A DNA stretch of 64,000 bases from the NCBI GenBank assembly GCA_934486785.1, contig CAKSQK010000009.1, forward strand, positions 1 to 64,000, given 5' to 3'. The position numbers were made by a program, and so were the translations under genes. Positions within the stretch are counted from its first letter, which is position 1, and each line of letters starts with the position of its first letter. The notes beneath the pieces are model-generated. The model searched no databases, was not told the DNA's origin, and saw only the letters and a program-made list of their open reading frames with translations. The stretch comes from an uncultured Niabella sp. GTDB lineage: Bacteria > Bacteroidota > Bacteroidia > Chitinophagales > Chitinophagaceae. Shown here piece by piece: positions 16,968 through 25,956 of this stretch.

Positions 16968-19355
16968 CTATTGCACTTCAAATGTTTGAATGGCGCTGCC
17001 CGGCAGGCCGGCCCTGTCAATGCCCTGCACAATGATGACATATTTGCCCGATAAATCGGAAGTATAAATTTTTTCCTTATGATCATTCCCTTTGATCATT
17101 TTAATATCAGGCACCCATTTTAAAACATTCCTGAAATCAGGCAACCTGCTGTTTTGCTGTTGCGCATCATCATATACAGGAGAATAAAACTCTCTTACAA
17201 GCTGTAAGCCGGGATAATCGAGCACAAGCGCATTGGGCTCTAACGCGTAATTCTCAATAGAAGGATTGTAGGTTTTCCAGTTCAAGATGCCATCGAATAA
17301 AGATTTGCCATAAACATACCTTTGTGAAACAAGCTCCAGCGTATGTATCTTCAGCGGATCAAATTCAAAAAATTTATTAAAGTTGAAAACAGGAACGCCA
17401 TCCAGGAGGTTGACGGGGTCTGAATTGTAAAATTCGCCGGTGGTTAAATTCACCATGGGCAAATGCACCCGCCCGCCTCTGCGGCGCACCGATACCAGCA
17501 TGACATACTCTCTTAAAATTTCTTCAATAGTGGTAAATCTTGTGTAATCTTCCAGCCTATACCGCGCGTCCGGTACAACGTAAAAAGCCGTGGTATCAGT
17601 AAATGCGGGATAATGCATCCGCGACATGGGTTCTGCCAAATAAATGTTTTGCACCTGCATGCCTATGTTTTGCAATAGAAGTGTGGCAGGATTGTTTACA
17701 GGCCTGCGGAAAGGCGCAATGGCCGTGCTGCTGTATTTTTTACTAAAAGGATCGTTGATCTCAACTTTATAAATTGAATCGGCCAGCGGGTTTGTTTGTG
17801 CAATCAAATGCGTGCCGCCAATGAAATTGTTTATTTCTGCTATGATTGAACCATCTGCCCTGCCGGCTGCTGTTTTAAATTGTGTAAGCGGCGATGGGCT
17901 TGAAAGATATGCAATGATGTCTGGAGCCGGTTGCCCATTGCCGGCATTTACAATGCGCCCGGTTATAAGGTGGCCTGAATATTCGGGCGCAAACTCAAAT
18001 GAGGGTTTGCTGTTTTGCAATATTTTTTTCCAGTCAAACCTTCTCCACCCATGCGTTAAAAGCAAAAGATTGGTTGCCTTCCTGTCTTTGTTGGCATAAT
18101 ATTCAGCCGCATTTTCTACAAAGCCACCCAGGTCAGACGTTAAATAAAAATAAGAAGCAATATCGCTGCCATCAATAGTTTGAAGAGAATCTAATTTATA
18201 AACCGTCATGGAAAGCGAAGCCGTATCTGCATTGGCAGCGGTGATCACCACATCTAGCGGGCTGCGCCTGCTGTAAGATGCGCGGCCTGTACCAATACTA
18301 ATATCAAGCGCTTTTACAGGTTCTTTATAATACAGCCTTTCGCAAACGGGCTCGCGCTGCGTATTAAATAAAGTGAGGTGAGATACGCCCTCTCCCAATT
18401 GCGAGCGATCAATAGAAAATGTTACGGTTCCGTTTTGTACCGTAGCTTCCTGTGCTATACGAACCGCCTGCCTTGTATGGCCTACCAGGTAAAGGCTGGC
18501 AGCAGGCGCAACATTGGTAAATGCCGTAACCTTTAGCATATTACCAGCCTCTGCAAGCTGCATGGTGTAACCCTGGTTATATATTTCGGGCAATGGCGCT
18601 GTAAACGCCAGGCCATCATCAGGCTGTATTACCGTCTGGTATTTTTTACCGCTTTTTGGTGTGAAAACAAAGCTGCCCATACCCGCTTTATAAGGCGCCA
18701 ACTGCAACAGGGTATCACCATCTTCAAGCAGGTAACCTTTAAAATGAAAAGCCTGCCCGTATTGATCTGTTGCCTTAAAGGCAATATTGCACGGCAATTC
18801 TCTTACCATGTTGCCGCCTTCCGGAAAGAAGCGGATGTTATACTGAAGCGGCGTTTTTTGCTGCGCCATGGCGGGCAACCTCCTGATGTTTACGATCGTG
18901 ATCTTCTTTTCAAAAAAATAAGAAGGATCAAAATTTTTCATCCAGGCTGTATAGGCCCTTAAAATAAAATTGCCCGAAACGGTGTTTGGTGGAATATAAA
19001 AAGAGCCCTGACCTGTAGATACATCCAGCCCAACCTTTGCCTGAAATACAGGAACATTGCTGCTGTCTAATATTTCTACATAAGCAATTTTGCTAAGCGT
19101 GGCAGGCTTGTTGTCAAACGCATCATTATTGTACACTTTAAACCAAATGATTTCGCCGGCCTGGTAATAATTTTTATCAGTATGTACAAATACTTTTTCC
19201 TGGAATGCATTGCCTTTATAATTGCTAAATGTGTTAACGATTTGCTGCACATTGTGCTGCGCACTCACATGCTTCGAACATAAAAAACATACAAACAGCA
19301 GCGCAATGTTTACCCGCTTTTTAGAAAATGTATGATTGGTTACAACAAACATCAC
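16968..19355 (-). CDS. exported MG2-like protein with a TonB-plug-like segment
   Basis: A 795-residue exported protein (signal about 12-33, ending KHVSAQ). The N-terminal third resembles alpha-2-macroglobulin MG2 domains: KVFVHTDKNYYQAGEIIWFKV, then SKIAYVEILD and SGNFILRAYTAWM. A central carboxypeptidase-regulatory-like segment is possible (GRIVNAGNGQPAPDIIAYL, about 460-480). Around 610-700 it resembles a TonB plug: PVNLLDGVPVFNFNKF and LKIHTLELVSQRYVYG, but no beta-barrel follows. It is the last gene of the operon after the TonB-dependent receptor and the DUF4249 gene. Role unknown; the context suggests an outer-membrane accessory. Confidence 0.8.
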   Translation of the reverse strand: MMFVVTNHTFSKKRVNIALLFVCFLCSKHVSAQHNVQQIVNTFSNYKGNAFQEKVFVHTDKNYYQAGEIIWFKVYNNDAFDNKPATLSKIAYVEILDSSNVPVFQAKVGLDVSTGQGSFYIPPNTVSGNFILRAYTAWMKNFDPSYFFEKKITIVNIRRLPAMAQQKTPLQYNIRFFPEGGNMVRELPCNIAFKATDQYGQAFHFKGYLLEDGDTLLQLAPYKAGMGSFVFTPKSGKKYQTVIQPDDGLAFTAPLPEIYNQGYTMQLAEAGNMLKVTAFTNVAPAASLYLVGHTRQAVRIAQEATVQNGTVTFSIDRSQLGEGVSHLTLFNTQREPVCERLYYKEPVKALDISIGTGRASYSRRSPLDVVITAANADTASLSMTVYKLDSLQTIDGSDIASYFYLTSDLGGFVENAAEYYANKDRKATNLLLLTHGWRRFDWKKILQNSKPSFEFAPEYSGHLITGRIVNAGNGQPAPDIIAYLSSPSPLTQFKTAAGRADGSIIAEINNFIGGTHLIAQTNPLADSIYKVEINDPFSKKYSSTAIAPFRRPVNNPATLLLQNIGMQVQNIYLAEPMSRMHYPAFTDTTAFYVVPDARYRLEDYTRFTTIEEILREYVMLVSVRRRGGRVHLPMVNLTTGEFYNSDPVNLLDGVPVFNFNKFFEFDPLKIHTLELVSQRYVYGKSLFDGILNWKTYNPSIENYALEPNALVLDYPGLQLVREFYSPVYDDAQQQNSRLPDFRNVLKWVPDIKMIKGNDHKEKIYTSDLSGKYVIIVQGIDRAGLPGSAIQTFEVQ

Positions 19356-19375
19356 AATAAATTTGAGTTTTTATA

Positions 19376-20530
19376 TCAGGGCCAGAACGGAGGTTTTATA
19401 TTAGAGCCGCGCAGCGTACAATCCACACACTCAGCAGGTGCAGAATAATAAGATTTGATTGCCCCGGTGGGCGCAATTTCGCTGGGTACCGTTGGCATGT
19501 TCATGGAATAAGCCTGTATGGAATCAGGATGGTTGGGAACGGCAACTTCTGCGCAAAACATGGAATATCCCCAATCGGGCACCTGGCTGCGCGCAATGAA
19601 TAATCTTTTAGCCTGCATATCGTTTACCTCAACAAAGCCTATCACAATTTCTGACGGATCGTTCAGATTCGCGATATTGCTGTTAAGCTCTGAAGGCTGC
19701 GCATCAAATATCGAACCCAGTTGCTCAGTATTTTTTTTCATTTGCAGGTAAAAGTCATAAGCTTTTTTGCTCATGCCGTATTGCTTTATTTCAATGCTGT
19801 ATAATACACCCAGTTTTATTGACCGTGGCGGTATAGAAGTAATAGGGTGTTGCATAACATTTTTTTCCAGCCGCTCGGTACTGCCCAGTATGAGGTTTGA
19901 AGAATTGAAGTATTGCCAGCAGTAAAATATCGAATCGTTATACGATTGGTCGGGATATTTATAATCAACCTTCAGGGGCTTTTTATCCTTATCATATATT
20001 ACCTGCAGGTTGCTCATATTAGAAGAGCGTATTTCCCAGGTTTCATTAAACTGCCAACGGTAATAACTTTTCTCATTTGTTTTATCATCGTGCGTATGCA
20101 CATACAACTGAACACCGTTAAATTCCCGCTTCCATGAAATGCTGTCAATGGGCGACGTTCTGTTAACCGGAGAAAAATCAGATGCATATTCATTACCCTG
20201 TGTACTGATCTTAAGCCGGTACTTAGCACTAATATTTAGCGGCAGCGGTTGTGCTGATGCATAAACGCCAGCAGCGGTTTCCTGTAATATAAAACGATCA
20301 TTGTTATCTCCTTCCACAACCATGTGCGCCCTGCGTTCTGGTTTGTAAAAAACGGAGTCAACCAGTTTTAATGTTCTGGACAGATGGATGATCGTTTTCT
20401 CGTTGCTGCTATTAATAAAGCCTTCAACTACCAGGTATCCCGTGTGTGGCGATTCAATTTCCGGATCATATCTTTCCTTACAACCTGCAAAGGCCAGAAC
20501 AAATGCGATTATTATTAAAAGATTTCTCAT
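19376..20530 (-). CDS. DUF4249 lipoprotein
   Basis: A 384-residue lipoprotein of the Bacteroidota family DUF4249, typically encoded beside TonB-dependent receptors. The signal MRNLLIIIAFVLAFAGC has a lipobox with Cys17. Family-like features are YLVVEGFINSS near 33, SDFSPVNRTSPIDSISW, YYRWQFNETWEI and the C-terminal Cys pair AECVDCTL. I place the start at 20530, 4 bp after the receptor stop; the reading frame is open further upstream but that part overlaps the receptor gene. Probably a surface partner of the receptor; substrate unknown. Confidence 0.87.
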   Translation of the reverse strand: MRNLLIIIAFVLAFAGCKERYDPEIESPHTGYLVVEGFINSSNEKTIIHLSRTLKLVDSVFYKPERRAHMVVEGDNNDRFILQETAAGVYASAQPLPLNISAKYRLKISTQGNEYASDFSPVNRTSPIDSISWKREFNGVQLYVHTHDDKTNEKSYYRWQFNETWEIRSSNMSNLQVIYDKDKKPLKVDYKYPDQSYNDSIFYCWQYFNSSNLILGSTERLEKNVMQHPITSIPPRSIKLGVLYSIEIKQYGMSKKAYDFYLQMKKNTEQLGSIFDAQPSELNSNIANLNDPSEIVIGFVEVNDMQAKRLFIARSQVPDWGYSMFCAEVAVPNHPDSIQAYSMNMPTVPSEIAPTGAIKSYYSAPAECVDCTLRGSNIKPPFWP

Positions 20531-20534
20531 AAAA

Positions 20535-23291
20535 CTAAAACCTGATATTGAAGTTAACAAAAGGTATGGCACTGCCAAACACGGATAACTTATACCCATT
20601 GATGGCACCGCCTTCAGATACATAGTAAACCGAATACGGGTTTTTTCTTCCTGTGATGTTGTACACGCCAATCGTCCACGAGTTGTGCGTTTTTTGATGG
20701 ATCTTATGATTGCCTTCTATATTCATTGAAAAATCCATCCTGAAATAATCGGGTATGCGGTGCCCGTTGCGCGGGCCGTATAATGTACGTTGTGAGCCGG
20801 CATATTGAAACCTTCCTATTGGCAGGGTAATGGGCCTGCCGGTACTGTAAGTAGCATTGAGCGAGGTGCTGAAACGGTGCGAGAACCTGTAGTTGCCTAC
20901 AAAGGTTACATCATGCGGCTTATCGTAATTGGCAGGATAAAACGCGCCGCCGTTGATAAGCTCTCCCGTTTCTGCCTGGTTGGCTTTCAGCAATATCCGG
21001 CTGTAGGTATAACTGATCCAGCCATTAAGTTTACCGGTAAGCTTTTTAGCCAGAAACTCTGCGCCATAAGCCTTTCCCTGTGTGCGGGCCACTTCGGTTT
21101 CCACGTGCTCGTTCAGCAATAAAACGGCGCCGCTTTTAAAGTCCAGGTAGTTTTTAATTCTTTTATAATACCCTTCTATTGAAAGTTCAATGGTATTTGA
21201 CTTAAGATTTTTATACAGCCCTAACGATACCTGGTCGCCAAACTGCGGTTGTATGTTGGGATCGCTGAGCTTCCAAATATCGGTAGGCGCCATGGCGGCT
21301 GTGTTAGACAGCATGTGAATGTATTGGCGCAGGCTGCTGTACCCTGCTTTTATTGACATGGTGTTAGAAAGCATCTGCCGCAGGCCCACACGCACTTCCG
21401 GCCCATGATAATTTTGAATGAATTTATTTTTTCCGTACACCGTAGTGCTAATAATATTTTCCACCCTTTTAGGAGAACCAGACAGGTAATTATTTACTTC
21501 GTGCGGCCCCAAGTAATTAAACACGGAATACCTGATGCCCGCATCAAGCGTAAGGTCTTTTGTAATATTGAATTTATCGCTCAGGTATATTGCAGATTCC
21601 AGCGCCTGCTCTGCGGGCATGTGAATGGTGGCAACCTGCGATTCATCGCCCAGCGGCACATAGCTGCCTGGCCTTAGCTTATAATACAAAGTGTTGAACC
21701 CAAAATCAAGCGTGTGCTTCGAATTGATAAAGTAATTGAAATTGGTATTGAAATACGTTTGCTTTACATTGAATGATAATGAATACGCATTCACAGGTAT
21801 TTTTTCGCTTGAAATGTCATACTCATACCCGTCATGCCCGGTGCTTACCAATGCATAAAAACGGTTGTTGAAGGTATGCTTCCATTTCAGGTTTACGTTT
21901 TGGTTCTTGTAATGAAAGAAGGTATCACTGTTTAAATTGAACCTGTCTTTGCTCATATATCCGGTAAGGTAAATGCTGTTCTTTTTATCGAACTCATGAT
22001 TGACCAGAAGGTTTACATCATAAAAATTAGCTTTGCTGTTTTTATACTGATCTGGTAAAAGATTCAGTAGCCAGTTTGCGTAAGTACTTCTGCCAGCCAC
22101 AATAAAAGATGATTTATCTTTAATAATAGGGCCTTCAAGCGTAAGGCGGCTGGTAAGCAACCCAATGCCCGCCGAACCTTCAAACTTTTTCTTGTTACCT
22201 TCGCGGCTGGCAATGTTCACAACAGATGAAAGCCTGCCCCCATATTTAGCTGGCACGCTGCTTTTATACACTTCCACTTCTTTTACCACCTCTGGGTTGA
22301 AGGCCGAAAACATACCGAAAAAGTGTGACGGGTTGTACACATTAGCATCATTGAAGAGTATTAAATTCTGGTCAGCCGATCCGCCTCTTATGTTAAGCCC
22401 GGTTGAAGCTTCGCCCACGGTTTTAATGCCGGGCATGGTCAGCATCACTCTTAGCAGATCAGCTTCGCCAAATACCACGGGCACCTGCTTAATGGTTTTA
22501 ATATCCAGCTTTTGCACACCCAGTTGTGTGTTTCGGATGTTGCTGGCCTTTTGTGCCGATATGACCACATTCTTCAGTGTCATAATGCGCGATTGCATTA
22601 CAATGCTAAGGCTGCCTTCCCCGCGAACATCTACTTGTCTTTTGATGTCTTCCATGCCTATGCTTTGCACATGTAAAGTGTGTTTGCCTTTTGGCAGCAT
22701 GATGATGAAAGCGCCAAACTGGTCGGTTACCACGCCAATGGATGGGTTTTGTATATATACTGATGCCCCGATGACCGGCTCGCCGCTTCGTTCATCCTTC
22801 ACCGTTCCGCTAATGGTAACGCGGTCCCGGGTATCGGCATGCGTTCCCAATACATGAATTTCCTCATCATTTTTGCTTTGCAGTGTAATGATGGTATCGC
22901 CTGCGGCAATGCCTTTGGTACCATCGTCATAAAAAGATGCCGGCAATTCAGTATGCACCAGCAGGCCTTTGGTAATGAACACATGGCGGTTGCGGTGATC
23001 AATAGAATGATTCAAACCCGTGTTGGCTAATACTTTGTCAAGCGCGTCGCGTAATAAAATATTGTTTGCGCCAAGGCTTACCTTAACGGTGTCAAAAGCT
23101 GTACGGTCGTAATAAAAATGGTAGTTGCTTTGCTTTTCAACCGCAAGCAACGCGGTTTCTATAGATACACTGTCTAACTGCAATGTGACCTTCGGGCCAT
23201 TGACCTGGGCATGGCCGGCAATTCCTGCCAATAAAATACAAAGGAGGATAACGGATTTTTCAAAGACTGATAAAAACTTTTTTACTCTCAT
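20535..23291 (-). CDS. TonB-dependent receptor with STN domain
   Basis: A 918-residue outer-membrane receptor. In order: signal peptide ending AGHAQ (about 1-28), a secretin/TonB short N-terminal (STN) domain (about 33-108; LDSVSIETALLAVEKQSNYHF), a carboxypeptidase-regulatory-like domain (about 155-230; TISGTVKDERSGEPVIGASV), the plug (about 245-360; GEASTGLNIRGGSADQNLI) and a beta-barrel ending in a terminal aromatic, NFNIRF. STN domains usually signal to a FecR anti-sigma factor, but no sigma/anti-sigma pair is in the window. It lies 12 bp after the 241-residue protein and just before the DUF4249 gene. Ligand unknown. Confidence 0.93.
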   Translation of the reverse strand: MRVKKFLSVFEKSVILLCILLAGIAGHAQVNGPKVTLQLDSVSIETALLAVEKQSNYHFYYDRTAFDTVKVSLGANNILLRDALDKVLANTGLNHSIDHRNRHVFITKGLLVHTELPASFYDDGTKGIAAGDTIITLQSKNDEEIHVLGTHADTRDRVTISGTVKDERSGEPVIGASVYIQNPSIGVVTDQFGAFIIMLPKGKHTLHVQSIGMEDIKRQVDVRGEGSLSIVMQSRIMTLKNVVISAQKASNIRNTQLGVQKLDIKTIKQVPVVFGEADLLRVMLTMPGIKTVGEASTGLNIRGGSADQNLILFNDANVYNPSHFFGMFSAFNPEVVKEVEVYKSSVPAKYGGRLSSVVNIASREGNKKKFEGSAGIGLLTSRLTLEGPIIKDKSSFIVAGRSTYANWLLNLLPDQYKNSKANFYDVNLLVNHEFDKKNSIYLTGYMSKDRFNLNSDTFFHYKNQNVNLKWKHTFNNRFYALVSTGHDGYEYDISSEKIPVNAYSLSFNVKQTYFNTNFNYFINSKHTLDFGFNTLYYKLRPGSYVPLGDESQVATIHMPAEQALESAIYLSDKFNITKDLTLDAGIRYSVFNYLGPHEVNNYLSGSPKRVENIISTTVYGKNKFIQNYHGPEVRVGLRQMLSNTMSIKAGYSSLRQYIHMLSNTAAMAPTDIWKLSDPNIQPQFGDQVSLGLYKNLKSNTIELSIEGYYKRIKNYLDFKSGAVLLLNEHVETEVARTQGKAYGAEFLAKKLTGKLNGWISYTYSRILLKANQAETGELINGGAFYPANYDKPHDVTFVGNYRFSHRFSTSLNATYSTGRPITLPIGRFQYAGSQRTLYGPRNGHRIPDYFRMDFSMNIEGNHKIHQKTHNSWTIGVYNITGRKNPYSVYYVSEGGAINGYKLSVFGSAIPFVNFNIRF

Positions 23292-23303
23292 GCAGGTTTG
23301 GTA

Positions 23304-24029
23304 TTAAAGCCCTTCATAAAACCGGGTAATGGTGGCCAGATCGTTTTTTATATTCTTTCGAAATCTCAATTTCTCTTTCCTGATAAACTGGCTTACTTCC
23401 TGCCGCTCATCGTTGAGTATGTTCAAAACATCTTTTTTCCTGTTGATCTCTTTAATAGCGCCGCCCTTTTCAATAAAGAAACGGTTTTTGTCCAGTAATT
23501 TGATCTTGTAAAATCTTCCCGACAGGTCATCTTTAGGCGTTTTTTGATGAAGCTGGTAAGATGTAATGCGGGCCCCGGAAAACAGCACCTCGTAAAAATT
23601 AGAAGGAATTTTATGAATACTGTCTGCCTTTATATTATGAAAATGCCGGCCATTGATTATAAAATAGCCAATTCTTTCATTCACTAAGGTAAACCTGATA
23701 TTGGCGGCGGGTGAGTTTACGATCAGTTTTTTCTTATAGATATCATATAGCATTGGTTCATTTTCGTATAGCACACCATCATAAAAAACTGAGCCGCTGA
23801 CCATTTGCAGGTTATCGTCAAGAAAAGGGTTTCCTTCGCTGAGGGTTTGTAAATAATCAATATATAACGGTCCGTTATACAAGCCTGATTCAATGTTTAA
23901 AGTGTTTTTATAAGTTGTTACGGCAAGTTGCTGCCCCTGTGCTGCCAATACCGCGTCTGCATTGTTTTGCGCATAAGCCTGAACCGCGCAAAACACGGGT
24001 AATGCAATCATAAACAGTTTCGTTTTCAT
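23304..24029 (-). CDS. exported protein of unknown function, first gene of the receptor operon
   Basis: A 241-residue protein with a signal peptide (MKTKLFMIALPVFCAVQAYAQ). I do not recognise a family. The mature part mixes beta-like segments (SGVLYENEP-type turns near 85, KKLIVNSPAANIRFTLVNERIGYF) with a basic C-terminal helix rich in Lys, Arg and Glu (about 185-241). It lies 12 bp before the TonB-dependent receptor gene and is the first of four same-strand genes, so its job is probably linked to that receptor. Confidence 0.78.
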   Translation of the reverse strand: MKTKLFMIALPVFCAVQAYAQNNADAVLAAQGQQLAVTTYKNTLNIESGLYNGPLYIDYLQTLSEGNPFLDDNLQMVSGSVFYDGVLYENEPMLYDIYKKKLIVNSPAANIRFTLVNERIGYFIINGRHFHNIKADSIHKIPSNFYEVLFSGARITSYQLHQKTPKDDLSGRFYKIKLLDKNRFFIEKGGAIKEINRKKDVLNILNDERQEVSQFIRKEKLRFRKNIKNDLATITRFYEGL

Positions 24030-24090
24030 CCGGTTTTTTTTATAAGGAATAAAAATACTTCTTTTTGCCTACAACATTTAAAATGCTGCA

Positions 24091-24735
24091 TTAATTCAAA
24101 ACATCGGGTTCTTTTACAATATTTGCTTTGGGCTCTTCCTTTATTTTCTTCCAGCCGCCGGCAATGTTGTGCAGGTTGTGAATGCCGTGTTTTTTAAATA
24201 CCGATGCAGCAATAACACTGCGGGTACCGCCGCCGCAATGCAGGTAAATATTATCTGTTTCGTTAAACTGGGCAATGGTTACCGGGTCGCTGATGTCATG
24301 CAGGGGAATGTTTACCGCATCTTTTAAATGCCCTTCGGCGTATTCAATAGGGTTGCGCACATCCACTACAACCAGGTTGTCGTCAAACGGGATGTCCATC
24401 ATCAGCTCATCCGGTTCCACATCAATGATCATATCAATGGCAAGCCCTGCCTGCTGCCAGGCCGAAAAGCCGCCGTTAAGGCTGCCTTCTATGTTTTTAA
24501 AGCCGGCTTCCTGTAAAAGCGCCAAAACTTCGGCTTCTGTTTCTTCTTCTGCTACTATTAAAAGTGGTGCATCCTGTTTTAATACCGCTGTTGCCCATTC
24601 TTTCAACCCTTTCACCGGGATATTAACAGACGAAGGAATAAAACCTGTTTTAAATGCTTCGGTATCTCTTACATCAAGTACATCTATCCCCTGTTGTACC
24701 AGTTTAGAAAATTCCTGTAGTTGTATTTTTTTCAT
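24091..24735 (-). CDS. protein with two rhodanese-like domains
   Basis: A 214-residue cytosolic protein with two rhodanese folds. The second (about 105-205) has the active-site loop HCGGGTRS, so Cys is present. The first (about 1-95) has IVAEEETEAE at the matching place and no Cys, so it looks inactive, as in many tandem rhodaneses. It may move sulfane sulfur between carriers. It lies downstream of an ArsR gene on the same strand, but a terminator hairpin lies between them. Confidence 0.9.
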   Translation of the reverse strand: MKKIQLQEFSKLVQQGIDVLDVRDTEAFKTGFIPSSVNIPVKGLKEWATAVLKQDAPLLIVAEEETEAEVLALLQEAGFKNIEGSLNGGFSAWQQAGLAIDMIIDVEPDELMMDIPFDDNLVVVDVRNPIEYAEGHLKDAVNIPLHDISDPVTIAQFNETDNIYLHCGGGTRSVIAASVFKKHGIHNLHNIAGGWKKIKEEPKANIVKEPDVLN

Positions 24736-24751
24736 TGTATATCCTATAAAT

Positions 24752-24776
24752 AAAAAAGCATCTGTTACCAGATGCT
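24752..24776 (-). terminator. intrinsic terminator after the ArsR gene
   Basis: An 8-bp perfect stem, AGCATCTG (24757-24764) with CAGATGCT (24769-24776), 4-nt loop, followed on the minus strand by six T. It sits between the arsR-type gene and the rhodanese gene and would limit read-through. Confidence 0.82.
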
Positions 24777-24798
24777 AAAATAATGTTTTCGAAACTCA

Positions 24799-25137
24799 TT
24801 ACTTCAAAAGGTCAGTTACAAAACGGTTTAGATCTTTCATACGGTCAGTATTGATCGTATAATAAATAAATTTTCCGTCACGTTCAGTTTTAACAAATTC
24901 TGCTTTCCGAAGTATTGCAAGATGTTGCGACGCTACAGACTGTTCAATTCGTAGTTTTACATAAATTTCAGTAACGGTTACTTTCTCCTGGGTGTCAATC
25001 AATTTAAGAATTTGCTGCCTTAATTTGTGGTTGAAGGCCCGTAATATCAACGCAGCTTTCTTAACACTGAGAGTATCAACCGTCAACTGGCTGTCTGCTT
25101 CGTTTTTAAGTGTGAACGAAATTTGATAATTACTCAT
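24799..25137 (-). CDS. ArsR-family transcriptional regulator
   Basis: A 112-residue winged-helix regulator. The helix-turn-helix is visible as VTEIYVKLRIEQSVASQHLAILRKAEF, followed by the wing RDGKFIYYTIN. It has no Cys at all, so it cannot be a thiol- or persulfide-sensing BigR/SqrR type or a Cys-based metal sensor, despite the rhodanese neighbour. The start at 25137 is chosen because the -7 element (25166-25173) lies within the longer open frame that begins at 25185. A palindrome upstream may be its own operator. Confidence 0.88.
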   Translation of the reverse strand: MSNYQISFTLKNEADSQLTVDTLSVKKAALILRAFNHKLRQQILKLIDTQEKVTVTEIYVKLRIEQSVASQHLAILRKAEFVKTERDGKFIYYTINTDRMKDLNRFVTDLLK

Positions 25138-25165
25138 CGTACTGATTAAAAATGTTAAGAGATCG

Positions 25166-25191
25166 CAAAGGTACACATCAAACAATTGTTT
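25166..25191 (-). promoter_or_regulatory. ArsR promoter with palindromic operator candidate
   Basis: TACCTTTG on the minus strand (25166-25173) is an exact -7 match. Just upstream, a perfect 12-bp palindrome AAACAATTGTTT (25180-25191) covers the spacer region. Its size and place fit autorepression by the ArsR dimer, which is inference. Confidence 0.5.
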
Positions 25192-25236
25192 TTCACCATA
25201 TTAGTGCGATCAAAACGTATTTATTTTATACTAATA

Positions 25237-25893
25237 TCAGATAGTATACACAGCTTTTACATACTCAGGCTCCACGTAAGCAAGGCCAGAAAATTGTTGC
25301 TGCTCCCACATTTTTGCTGCAATGGGCGGCATGTGAGTGGCGTTCATTTTTTCATCTAAAAACCTTGCATTGGCAGAAGCCGTAAGGGGCTGAAACTTTA
25401 ATGAACCATTGCCGGTGAACAAAATTTTGCGGTGAGATAAATAACTTTCAAAAGAGTTTTCCGTAAGCACCATTGCAGTTTGTTCATCAATCGTGTTCAA
25501 TTGTTTATCGTATAAAGCTGTAAATACTTCCATCCTTCTGGCGTCAATCATGGGGCAAATTAAATCATCTGCCTGAGGGCTTACAGATGACGCCATAATG
25601 AATAAAGTGTTGATGCAAATTAACTGGATCTTTAAGGTGTAGCAGATTCCTTTGGCAGTGGCCAGGCCAATGCGGAGGCCTGTATAAGAGCCCGGCCCGT
25701 TGCTAACCGCTACCGCGTCAAGCTCATGCAGGTGCAGGTTACAATCCTGCATCATCTGCCTGATGGCCTCATGTATCCATGATGCCTGGCCTGATGGTTC
25801 GGCATTTTGCATGTATGCCAGGGGCTGCGCATTTCTGCTTAAGCAAACCGACCCGGTCTGCAACGCGGTATCTATATTCAGGATCAATGCCAT
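25237..25893 (-). CDS. tsaB: tRNA threonylcarbamoyladenosine biosynthesis protein TsaB
   Basis: TsaB is the inactive ASKHA-fold partner of TsaD in the complex that makes t6A at position 37 of ANN-decoding tRNAs. The 218 residues show the family opening LILNIDTALQTGSVCL, then LDAVAVSNGPGSYTGLRIGLATAKGICYTL (about 58-90) and the later PMIDARRMEVFTALYD. The length is typical. It stands alone between unrelated genes on the minus strand. Confidence 0.93.
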   Translation of the reverse strand: MALILNIDTALQTGSVCLSRNAQPLAYMQNAEPSGQASWIHEAIRQMMQDCNLHLHELDAVAVSNGPGSYTGLRIGLATAKGICYTLKIQLICINTLFIMASSVSPQADDLICPMIDARRMEVFTALYDKQLNTIDEQTAMVLTENSFESYLSHRKILFTGNGSLKFQPLTASANARFLDEKMNATHMPPIAAKMWEQQQFSGLAYVEPEYVKAVYTI

Positions 25894-25956
25894 TTGGTAA
25901 TAAAAAGAGGCTAAAATAAGCTGTTTTACATAATTAGGAACTACCTACCCGTATTT

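Noticed and set aside
22165..22857. 230-codon open frame on the plus strand inside the TonB-dependent receptor gene
   Set aside because: It is the opposite-strand image of the receptor plug; the receptor is complete and this frame shows no domain.
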